This document shows, piece after piece, positions 1 through 5,114 of a stretch of DNA of 5,135 nucleotides. The notes below the pieces were generated by a model. The model ran no database searches. It was not told the origin of the DNA and saw only the letters and a list, made by a program, of their open reading frames with translations. Location of the stretch: assembly GCA_013202315.1 (NCBI GenBank), contig JABMRZ010000334.1, positions 1-5,135 on the forward strand, written 5' to 3'. The stretch is from Candidatus Tariuqbacter arcticus. Lineage in GTDB: Bacteria > Electryoneota > Tariuqbacteria > Tariuqbacterales > Tariuqbacteraceae. Each line of letters begins with the position of its first letter. Position 1 is the stretch's first letter. Position numbers and translations under genes: made by a program.

Positions 1-35
1 CCCAAATCCCAAATCCCAAATCCTAACCCCTATTT
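1..35. repeat. Heptanucleotide tandem repeat, CCCAAAT type, running off the left edge
   Basis: Three perfect copies of CCCAAAT fill positions 1-21. Two decayed seven-base units follow in phase: CCTAACC at 22-28 and CCTATTT at 29-35. The array begins at the first base of the window, so its true length is unknown. Short heptamer arrays of this kind are common in intergenic DNA of many bacteria, where they are usually read as replication-slippage products. No function can be read from the sequence. Open frames through it encode only repetitive residues and are not genes. Confidence 0.85.
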
Positions 36-86
36 TCAAGAGAAACCCTCATGCCGCCATTGCGGCACAACTTAGGATGAAAATAG
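30..86. repeat. Nested inverted repeat (cruciform or stem-loop candidate)
   Basis: The outer arms CTATTTTCA (30-38) and TGAAAATAG (78-86) are perfect nine-base reverse complements. Inside them TGCCGC (52-57) and GCGGCA (62-67) form a perfect six-base stem around the four-base loop CATT. The centres of the two pairs differ by only 1.5 bases, so they can stack as one nested structure with an open middle. No run of T follows on either strand, so it does not look like an intrinsic terminator. A third copy of CTATTTTCA is at 154-162, at the end of the second heptamer array. Confidence 0.55.
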
Positions 87-122
87 TCATTTATCATCAG
101 TGATTCTGGCAATTTTATCTTT

Positions 123-157
123 TAGCTGATAGCTGGCAGCTGGCAGCTGACAGCTAT
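123..157. repeat. Heptanucleotide tandem repeat, AGCTG type, five units
   Basis: Five seven-base units lie head to tail: TAGCTGA, TAGCTGG, CAGCTGG, CAGCTGA and CAGCTAT. All share the core AGCT, and the outer bases vary (T or C first; GA, GG or AT last). The core is itself a palindrome, so the array can fold on itself in several registers. It has the same period as the CCCAAAT array about 90 bases to its left but an unrelated sequence. It sits in the non-coding region downstream of the aminotransferase gene. Slippage origin is the simplest reading; no function is shown. Confidence 0.85.
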
Positions 158-222
158 TTTCAGGGTAATTAAGGGATTTCCGTTCAGGCACTATTTATGC
201 GGCAGAAATTGTCCCGAACCCC

Positions 223-249
223 GTTCATCAACCGTGAATCTGGTTGAAC
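223..249. other. Bulged stem-loop downstream of the aminotransferase gene
   Basis: GTTC (223-226) plus AACC (230-233) pair with GGTTGAAC (242-249). This gives eight base pairs with a three-base bulge (227-229) and an eight-base loop. It lies 33 bases past the aminotransferase stop codon in the direction of transcription, where a 3' end structure would be expected. No T tract follows it on the minus strand, so it is not a canonical intrinsic terminator. It could protect the mRNA 3' end, or be chance. Confidence 0.35.
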
Positions 250-282
250 AACACAGCTCAGCGGTCCTTTCAAAATACTAAT

Positions 283-1392
283 TTAATCCTTAAACTTAAT
301 TATACCATCAATTACTGTCTCTATTTGTTCATTTTTTAAATATTGGTGAACCGGCAGAGACAGTATTTGCTGTGCCTGATGCTCGCATCGGGGAAAATCT
401 CCTTTGGTATAGCCTAAATTGCCAGCGGCGGGCTGCAGGTGTATTGGAGTAGGATAATGGATTTTGCAGTCTATCCCCTTTTGGGCTAAATACGATCGCA
501 GCTTATCACGCTTTTTGTGCCTGATAACAAAAAGGTGATAAACCGAAAAAATATTATCTTCCGGCGCAGGCAGAACTAAGTCCGGAATATTTGTCAATCT
601 GTGGCGATATCTTTGAGCGTTTTCCCTCCTCGATTGATTCCATTCTTTGACAAAGGGAAGCTTGACCCGCAGAAATGCAGCCTGTAAAGCGTCAAGCCTC
701 GCATTCGCAGACCAAAACGCACAGGTATCCCGGTCTTTCAGTCCATGGTTTCGAGCATTCTTCATCCATTCATATGTATCTTTATCTTGGGTGATAATGG
801 CGCCGCCATCACCACAAGCGTTCAGATTCTTGAGGGGATGAAAGCTGAAACAACCAATATCCCCCCAATTACCCACTTGCTTATCTTCATAGTATGCTCC
901 CACCGCCTGAGCGCAATCTTCGATTACCCTTAGTTTATATTGATCAGCAATTTCCAAAATCTCCCTCATTCTGGCAGGACGACCGGTCAAATGTACAACT
1001 AAAATCGCTTTAGTACGGGGAGTAATTTGCCGTTCCAAGGAGTCTGGATCAAGGTTGTAGTCATCGCCCACATCGGCAAACCGTGGAATAGCTCCCGCTA
1101 AAGCGATGGAAGAAGCGGAAGCGATGAAGGAATTCGGAGCGGTTATAACTTCATCACCCGGACCTATCTTCAACCATTTCAAGCTGAGAATTAGGGCGTC
1201 CGTTCCGGAATGAACACCCACCGCGTACCTGGCGCCGGTGAAACGGGCAAACTCCCCCTCGAATTGTTCTACTTCCTCCCCCAGGATAAAGGCACCGGAA
1301 TTTAAAACCCTCTCGGCAGCAGCCAAAAGCAGGGGCATCAGTTCGCAATGTTGCCGGGGAAGATCGATGAATGGTACTCTTGTCTCAAGCAT
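283..1392 (-). CDS. DegT/DnrJ/EryC1/StrS-family PLP-dependent sugar aminotransferase
   Basis: This 369-residue protein is a full-length fold-type I PLP enzyme of the family that transfers an amino group, usually from glutamate, to a keto-sugar nucleotide in the cytoplasm. The typical N-terminus VPFIDL is at residues 6-11. The phosphate-binding motif SGTDAL is at 62-67. Asp159 in EDCAQAVGA (158-166) should contact the PLP ring nitrogen. Lys188 in SFHPLKNL (183-190) is the expected Schiff-base lysine, followed by GDGG (194-197). The start is well fixed: an in-frame TAA lies directly before the ATG, and the next Met (19) falls after the conserved N-terminus. No convincing Shine-Dalgarno site precedes it. 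The gene is last in the visible block, 28 bases after the membrane-protein gene, so coupled or read-through translation is likely. The exact sugar and the position aminated (C3 or C4) cannot be assigned; 3-amino sugar enzymes of the QdtB/FdtB type share the general motif. Confidence 0.93.
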   Translation of the reverse strand: MLETRVPFIDLPRQHCELMPLLLAAAERVLNSGAFILGEEVEQFEGEFARFTGARYAVGVHSGTDALILSLKWLKIGPGDEVITAPNSFIASASSIALAGAIPRFADVGDDYNLDPDSLERQITPRTKAILVVHLTGRPARMREILEIADQYKLRVIEDCAQAVGAYYEDKQVGNWGDIGCFSFHPLKNLNACGDGGAIITQDKDTYEWMKNARNHGLKDRDTCAFWSANARLDALQAAFLRVKLPFVKEWNQSRRENAQRYRHRLTNIPDLVLPAPEDNIFSVYHLFVIRHKKRDKLRSYLAQKGIDCKIHYPTPIHLQPAAGNLGYTKGDFPRCEHQAQQILSLPVHQYLKNEQIETVIDGIIKFKD

Positions 1393-1420
1393 TTAATTGA
1401 AAAGTTGCCAATAGGTGAAC

Positions 1421-2815
1421 TTACTTGCTGCGGATATCCTTTGTCGACCTGCTGAATAGAATCGCTTTCAGTCTGTAAAACGCTATTGGTACCGATAGAC
1501 ACAGCGCCCATACAAAACCTATTCTATATCTCCCCTGGGCGAGGGGACCGATGAGCATTGCTATATAAAAAAACCATCCGGTGATAATATAGATTAGCGG
1601 TTGGAATTGCCGGTTCCTGATCAGAGTCAACGACAATAACCAACTCAGAACTAAAATAAGTGAATACGACATGGCGAAAAGTATATATATTGTCACGGAA
1701 ATACAGTCAAATCTCCCCAATAAAACCTTAAAAAGCCTGCCGACCCCCATATTTTGAAGAGACAAATCGGACTCAAGGTCGGGATCGGTTGTAAGCCCCA
1801 CAAATTCCTTAAAAGCCTGTGAACCTAAATTTAAGAAGAGATGAGCGTGAATGAATTGATGTTTGATAATATCCCAGAAATATTCTTTTATTAATTTGGA
1901 AGAGAAGTCATTGTACACGCTGTCTCGCAAGGCCCAATCCGGGTGCTCCTCATCATAGCCCGCTTCTTTGAGTATTATCTTTCGTTCATTCCAAATTGCC
2001 TTAACATTCAGAAAGCCTTGAGTTTCCAGTTGTCGTATTACTAAAAAACGCCCGCATTTTTCTCGCGAAGTCTGCGTGCATATAGACTTCATATTGAAAT
2101 GTCTGTAATTGTACCGGGTCATCGCCCATATGGGTATCTGGACTATCAAAACTAATAAAATGGCGGCGGTAATTTTTTCCCACAACTTCACTTTGGTAAA
2201 TAAAAATATGAAGATTACGAAACCGAGAAAAGAGAACATCAAAATTCCATGGACAAACACTCCCGCAGCTATAATAGCGCCAATTGCGGCGGATAATAGT
2301 AAATACTTCTTCAAAGGAGCGCCAATCAGCTTGAAGACTAAATAAGTTGCTAAAATCTGTGTGAAAACAAATACCGTTTCCGGCTGAAGATTGACGCTGA
2401 AAAAAAACGAATACGGTTCAATCAGGAAGAAGACACATGCCCATATTGCCAGGCGGCCCAGAAAGGGAATCAGAATTAGAACTAATAATAAACCGGAAAT
2501 GGCGGCGATGATTTGCTGCAGAATAATGGTTCCGAACCAAGTCCAGCCAAGTAAATTCTTAGTCAACAATAAGAAAAGGGGATAGCCTAATATTCGTTTG
2601 TGAGGTCTGTCGAGATCGCCATCGGCCAAATCTTCTGACATCTCAACATAAGTCCGTGTATCCGAAGTGTAAACCCATTTTAGCCAATGCTCCGCCTCCC
2701 ATGGCTGGCCGAAGATGCAAACGAGTACTATCCGCAGCGCTAAAAGAGAGATTGTGATGGTTAGGAGAATTTTGGTATACTTGTCATCCCATTCTCTTGG
2801 TGGAGCGTATATCAT
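1421..2815 (-). CDS. Multi-pass membrane protein, probable GT-C-fold (GT39/ArnT-like) glycosyltransferase
   Basis: This 464-residue protein has about ten hydrophobic segments, roughly at 15-36, 94-116, 118-140, 147-164, 171-192, 193-207, 215-232, 371-399, 406-425 and 432-453. The first loop after helix 1 carries an acidic pair of positions, SDTRTY (51-56), then GYP (77-79). This matches the Asp-containing loop and the following proline motif of polyprenyl-phosphate-sugar-dependent GT-C enzymes. EPYS (133-136) and QPET (144-147) resemble helix-end motifs of the ArnT/PMT_2 group, and GRYR (428-431) resembles their late Arg-Tyr-Arg motif. A long, mostly polar stretch at about 234-370 would be a non-cytoplasmic or interfacial domain. 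By family precedent it would transfer a sugar from a lipid-phosphate donor to a glycan, lipid or protein at the periplasmic face. Its ATG overlaps the epimerase stop codon (ATGA), with GAAG five bases upstream as a weak ribosome site, so the two genes are probably translationally coupled. The glycosyltransferase call is inference; an O-antigen polymerase-like protein is the main alternative. Confidence 0.62.
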   Translation of the reverse strand: MIYAPPREWDDKYTKILLTITISLLALRIVLVCIFGQPWEAEHWLKWVYTSDTRTYVEMSEDLADGDLDRPHKRILGYPLFLLLTKNLLGWTWFGTIILQQIIAAISGLLLVLILIPFLGRLAIWACVFFLIEPYSFFFSVNLQPETVFVFTQILATYLVFKLIGAPLKKYLLLSAAIGAIIAAGVFVHGILMFSFLGFVIFIFLFTKVKLWEKITAAILLVLIVQIPIWAMTRYNYRHFNMKSICTQTSREKCGRFLVIRQLETQGFLNVKAIWNERKIILKEAGYDEEHPDWALRDSVYNDFSSKLIKEYFWDIIKHQFIHAHLFLNLGSQAFKEFVGLTTDPDLESDLSLQNMGVGRLFKVLLGRFDCISVTIYILFAMSYSLILVLSWLLSLTLIRNRQFQPLIYIITGWFFYIAMLIGPLAQGRYRIGFVWALCLSVPIAFYRLKAILFSRSTKDIRSK

Positions 2816-3804
2816 CTTATCTTCAATTTCTCCATAAGCTTTACATTATAGTAAACGGGATTAGAGGGGTCTTTTATCCTCCCATCATCAAATGCGGCTC
2901 GAAGTTGTCGCACCGCATCTTGAATAGTGTGATGCGGTTCCCAACCCAATTCTTTCTTGATTTTGTCACCACTCGTGTGATAACTGCGATTATCATTCGT
3001 GGGAGTCGTAACTAATACTACATCATCAAACATACTGGCGACTAATTCAGCCATTTCGCGAACCGAATAGTTTTCGTTGCGCACATTCCAGACCTTGCCC
3101 GAAATCGCTTCCGCTTCCTTTTCTAACAGTAAAAGATAGAGTTCAATCTGATCTTCCAAGGTCAAGCTTGGACGAAGTTGCTCGCCGCCGAAAATCGTAA
3201 TCCGTCGGTTGCGCCAAGCCAGATGAGTGAAGATGTTGACGGTTAAATCCAAACGCTGACGCGGACTCCAGCCGCAAAGGGTGCCGGGATGTATCACCAC
3301 CGGTGCGATTCCAGCCTCCTCAAGGCCAAGTACATAAGGTATGGTATCAGATTTGTATTTAGCGTATAGAGTTAACGGCTTATGAGGAGAATCCTCGGTA
3401 ACATTGGGTTCATCCTTGATCCCATATACGGAAGAACTGCCAGCGTAAATGAAACGCTGTAACGGCATCTTCTTAGCTTCCTCCAACAACATCACCACCG
3501 CATCAAAGCTGATAGATTTGGTGAACTGCGGATCGAGATCGGCTGAAGGGTCGTTCGATATGCAGGCGAGGTGGATTACATCCGTTACATCCTTCAAACT
3601 TCTCTTGACCAATTCGCGGTTGCGAAGATCCCCTTTGATTATTTCGAGGTTGGGATGCCCGCGGACACTATCGAGAACATGCTCACCAAACCAAAAAATA
3701 TCCACTATTCTAACTCTGTAGCCCCGATTCAGCAATTCCGGCGCCAGCCTGGCTCCAACATAACCCCCGCCGCCGGGGACAAGAACTCTCCGCTGTTGTT
3801 TCAT
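2812..3804 (-). CDS. NAD-dependent epimerase/dehydratase, extended SDR family
   Basis: This 330-residue protein is an extended short-chain dehydrogenase/reductase acting on a nucleotide sugar in the cytoplasm. The Rossmann glycine motif GGGGYVG is at residues 11-17. Asp35 at the end of the second strand favours NAD(H) over NADP(H). GDL at 58-60 is the usual adenine-pocket motif. SSSVYG (123-128) supplies the catalytic Ser, and Tyr147 with Lys151 form the YxxxK active site. A distinctive segment, ISNDPSADLDP (82-92), follows the HLA strand and marks a subgroup I cannot tie to one reaction. The C-terminal half has the usual substrate domain (HPGTLCG at about 173-179, later ELGWEPHHT). The start is supported by AAGG eight bases upstream and an in-frame TAG at 3832-3834 with no other Met between. 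It opens the three-gene block and overlaps the membrane-protein gene by four bases. Epimerase, 4,6-dehydratase and reductase remain possible reactions. Confidence 0.9.
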   Translation of the reverse strand: MKQQRRVLVPGGGGYVGARLAPELLNRGYRVRIVDIFWFGEHVLDSVRGHPNLEIIKGDLRNRELVKRSLKDVTDVIHLACISNDPSADLDPQFTKSISFDAVVMLLEEAKKMPLQRFIYAGSSSVYGIKDEPNVTEDSPHKPLTLYAKYKSDTIPYVLGLEEAGIAPVVIHPGTLCGWSPRQRLDLTVNIFTHLAWRNRRITIFGGEQLRPSLTLEDQIELYLLLLEKEAEAISGKVWNVRNENYSVREMAELVASMFDDVVLVTTPTNDNRSYHTSGDKIKKELGWEPHHTIQDAVRQLRAAFDDGRIKDPSNPVYYNVKLMEKLKIR

Positions 3805-3945
3805 TAAGAGAACCTTATTGTTTTCTTTCCGCTATAAATTAAAAAAATCCTGAGTTCCGCTTCCATTGCCCAAGTGATACTCAACTTAAAGGAAGTTAGC
3901 GGGCTCGCTATAGATTTCACAACCTGCATCCCATTACCATATACA
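3805..3945. other. Non-coding gap between methyltransferase and epimerase genes
   Basis: This 141-base gap separates the methyltransferase stop from the epimerase start. It holds a perfect five-base inverted repeat AACTT/AAGTT (3883-3887, 3893-3897) and a four-base stem AGCG/CGCT nearby. A run of seven A at 3841-3847 reads as T7 on the minus strand. Only a weak stem with a loop over 20 bases can be drawn before that T run, so termination here is doubtful. A twelve-base near-repeat, CGCTATARATT in common, is present at 3829-3840 and 3905-3916 (10 of 12 identical). I found no clear -35/-10 pair for the epimerase. The gap is long enough for a separate promoter, so methyltransferase and epimerase may or may not share a transcript. 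Confidence 0.4.
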
Positions 3946-4827
3946 TTAAGTTATCTGCCTATTCCTTATAATTAACAGTCTCTCGCTCATGGGAACACCG
4001 AACTTAATATTCTCGATGACGGGAATATTCATACTTGTGCCAAGACTAGAAAAATATTTGGTCATAAGTTGAAAAAGTAGATACTTAGCACTGAATAGTT
4101 TCTTTGTCCAACAATGTTGAACGACTTCTAATTCTATATTTTCAACAAGTTTCGTAAAAGTTTTAAGAGAGAAATATGAAAGATGGGCTGGTACTCCGTA
4201 GTGATACCAATATTTACGAAATGTTTTTGCACCGATAGAATCGATGCAAGGAATTTGGACAACGATGACACCATTAGACGTCAGCAATTCCTTGCATATC
4301 AATAAATCTTCCCTCGGATTCAAGGAGTGCTCCAATACATCGAACATGGTTATCAGATGAAAGTTGTCATTTAAGCGAACATTTTGAAGTGTACCGTACA
4401 CAACTTTCCCTTTCAGTTTTAAGTCTAGGTATTTCTCAAAGTAGGTGTTAATGTCAATCCCAATAGCATCCCAGCCTTGTTCGAGCGCAACTTCGATAAG
4501 AAAACCAGAAGCGCAACCAATGTCAAGCATTCGCCCGGGTGGCTTTATATAGTTATTAATCAATTTGAACTTCAGGCGGAAGTGTTCCTTTTTCAAATCC
4601 CTCTCCTCGATATAATTTCCGTATGAATGCATAAACGAATCGGAGTAAAACAACTTAAGCTCCTCCATCATTGGTTGCGGCCAAACGAACCTAAAACCGC
4701 AGTTTCTGCACTCCTGTATCGTGTAACTTCTATTTTTATTAATAGAGTCTCTCTTTTCTAACTTTGGAAAAATCTCGCACATCTGATTACATACACAACA
4801 ATAACCAATGTTGGTGTTTGAATGCAT
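3946..4827 (-). CDS. Class I SAM-dependent methyltransferase with N-terminal zinc-ribbon
   Basis: This 293-residue soluble protein joins a small metal-binding head to a Rossmann-fold methyltransferase (Methyltransf_23-like). Cys10/Cys13 and Cys40/Cys43 form two CxxC knuckles, the second in the form CRNCGF, as expected for a zinc ribbon. The SAM-binding motif I, LDIGCASGF, is at 101-109. Acidic Asp125 in GIDIN should bind the ribose hydroxyls. FDVLEH (162-167) is the motif IV region common in this family. PAHLSYFS (213-220) is the late motif often seen in glycan-cluster members. A methyl group would go from SAM to a sugar, lipid or other small acceptor; the acceptor cannot be read. The start is firm: AAGGA lies seven bases upstream and an in-frame TAA sits two codons before the ATG. 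Its base composition is lower in GC than the genes downstream (about 37% in six hand-counted 60-base lines, against roughly 48% in four epimerase lines), which hints at separate origin. It lacks the large C-terminal domain of TylC3-type sugar C-methyltransferases. Confidence 0.88.
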   Translation of the reverse strand: MHSNTNIGYCCVCNQMCEIFPKLEKRDSINKNRSYTIQECRNCGFRFVWPQPMMEELKLFYSDSFMHSYGNYIEERDLKKEHFRLKFKLINNYIKPPGRMLDIGCASGFLIEVALEQGWDAIGIDINTYFEKYLDLKLKGKVVYGTLQNVRLNDNFHLITMFDVLEHSLNPREDLLICKELLTSNGVIVVQIPCIDSIGAKTFRKYWYHYGVPAHLSYFSLKTFTKLVENIELEVVQHCWTKKLFSAKYLLFQLMTKYFSSLGTSMNIPVIENIKFGVPMSERLLIIRNRQIT

Positions 4828-4834
4828 TCGTTAA

Positions 4835-4839
4835 TCCTT
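4835..4839 (-). promoter_or_regulatory. Ribosome binding site of the methyltransferase gene
   Basis: On the minus strand AAGGA lies seven bases before the ATG at 4827, a good Shine-Dalgarno match at normal spacing. It is the best ribosome site in the window and fixes this start. Confidence 0.75.
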
Positions 4840-4868
4840 TAAAAGTTTTTTATAGCAAAATATGCCGC

Positions 4869-4878
4869 AAACCGGTTT
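4869..4878. other. Perfect ten-base palindrome AAACCGGTTT
   Basis: AAACCGGTTT reads the same on both strands. It lies 41 bases upstream of the methyltransferase start, between the start and the hairpin pair at 4885-4929. It could be a small operator half of a dimeric regulator, or chance; ten-base palindromes do occur by chance at this scale. Confidence 0.25.
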
Positions 4879-4884
4879 CCCAGT

Positions 4885-4907
4885 ACACAGTTATGTATAA
4901 CTCGTGT
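4885..4907. promoter_or_regulatory. Inverted repeat, operator or hairpin A of the methyltransferase leader
   Basis: ACAC (4885-4888) and AGTTAT (4889-4894) pair with ATAACT (4897-4902) and GTGT (4904-4907). That makes ten pairs with one bulged base (4903) and a two-base centre. The tight centre suits a dimeric DNA-binding protein; as RNA it would open to a four-base loop with nine pairs. It lies about 60-80 bases before the methyltransferase ATG. Its outer arm GTGT is also used by hairpin B, so both cannot form fully at once. Confidence 0.45.
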
Positions 4908-4929
4908 TCCTTGAACCAGAAGGTAACAC
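4904..4929. promoter_or_regulatory. Hairpin B, competing with hairpin A
   Basis: GTGTTCCTT (4904-4912) pairs with AAGG (4920-4923) and AACAC (4925-4929). The stem has nine pairs with one bulged T (4924) and a seven-base loop. In minus-strand transcription it would form first, then compete with hairpin A for bases 4904-4907. No T tract follows, so it is not a simple terminator. The arrangement resembles a switchable leader but no ligand motif is recognised. Confidence 0.45.
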
Positions 4930-4984
4930 CACTCTGACTTCATTGTCTTTTTTCGTTCATTTTTCCTATGTCTGATTTACCCTA

Positions 4985-5022
4985 AAAATAACCGGAACGC
5001 AAGTCCGCGAGCCGATTATTTT
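4985..5022. terminator. Interrupted hairpin with flanking A and T tracts, possible bidirectional terminator
   Basis: AAAATAA (4985-4991) pairs with TTATTTT (5016-5022). Inside, CGG (4993-4995) pairs with CCG (5012-5014) and CGC (4998-5000) with GCG (5007-5009) around a six-base loop. In total 13 pairs are broken by a 1x1 and a 2x2 internal mismatch. A/T-rich outer arms around a GC core are the usual shape of a bidirectional intrinsic terminator. The GC core is interrupted, so efficiency is doubtful. It also falls right at the 5' end of any transcript starting from the TATAAT at 5024-5029, where it could instead be a 5' stabilising hairpin. Confidence 0.4.
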
Positions 5023-5023
5023 C

Positions 5024-5050
5024 ATTATAAGTTGTGAGAGGGTTTGCGAA
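5024..5050 (-). promoter_or_regulatory. Candidate promoter facing the methyltransferase gene
   Basis: On the minus strand a perfect -10 hexamer TATAAT occupies 5029-5024. TTCGCA at 5050-5045 matches four of six bases of the -35 consensus, with a 15-base spacer that is shorter than the ideal 17. Transcription would start near 5017 and give a leader of about 190 bases to the methyltransferase ATG, carrying hairpins C, B and A. The -35 lies in the loop of the 5037-5061 hairpin. Confidence 0.35.
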
Positions 5051-5061
5051 ATAGACCCTCT
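5037..5061 (+). promoter_or_regulatory. Alternative hairpin competing with the downstream terminator
   Basis: AGAGGGT (5037-5043) and ACCCTCT (5055-5061) are perfect seven-base complements around an eleven-base loop. The second arm is also the first arm of the terminator at 5055-5075, so the two structures exclude each other. This is the classic antiterminator/terminator layout of an attenuator on the plus strand. No leader peptide or ligand-binding core is recognised. Confidence 0.4.
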
Positions 5062-5075
5062 ATTGAGGGTTTTTT
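5055..5075 (+). terminator. Intrinsic terminator on the plus strand
   Basis: ACCCTC (5055-5060) and GAGGGT (5065-5070) form a perfect six-base stem with the four-base loop TATT, followed directly by a run of T to 5075. A G-T and an A-T pair can extend the stem outward to 5053-5072. On the minus strand no T run follows the same stem, so it is directional. No plus-strand gene lies upstream in this window. It may therefore end a small RNA, stop antisense transcription, or act as an attenuator for a gene beyond the right edge. Confidence 0.7.
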
Positions 5076-5114
5076 CCGAATAATCCTCGATCAAGAACCG
5101 CAATTATGATAATA

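Noticed and set aside
1..35. CRISPR array
   Set aside because: The units are seven bases without spacers, so it is a simple tandem repeat.
488..500. Cyanobacterial HIP1-like site (ACGATCGC)
   Set aside because: It is one imperfect copy inside a coding region; HIP1 would be abundant and exact in a cyanobacterium that uses it.
647..933. Short plus-strand open frames opposite the aminotransferase gene
   Set aside because: They lie fully antisense to a well-supported PLP enzyme, have no ribosome site and encode no recognisable motif.
2001..2585. Small open frames on both strands inside the membrane-protein gene
   Set aside because: The long minus-strand frame has a coherent membrane topology; the short ones look like shadows of it.
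3449..3807. Plus-strand open frames of 78-90 codons opposite the epimerase
   Set aside because: They overlap each other and the epimerase N-terminus, where the Rossmann motif proves the minus-strand frame.
3805..3945. Strong terminator after the methyltransferase gene using the T7 run on the minus strand
   Set aside because: Only a short stem with a loop over 20 bases can precede the T run, so the evidence is too weak to call.
4885..4930. Integron attC site, because of paired GTTA and TAAC words
   Set aside because: The core GTTRRRY and RYYYAAC boxes do not match and no integrase or gene cassettes are present.
4900..4930. tRNA fragment, from GGTTCAAGG on the minus strand
   Set aside because: No acceptor, D or anticodon arm can be folded around it.
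4985..5022. c-di-GMP (GEMM) riboswitch, because ACGCAA appears next to a CCGG stem
   Set aside because: The other conserved GEMM segments, including the GGCAAACC-like strand and the second helix, are absent.
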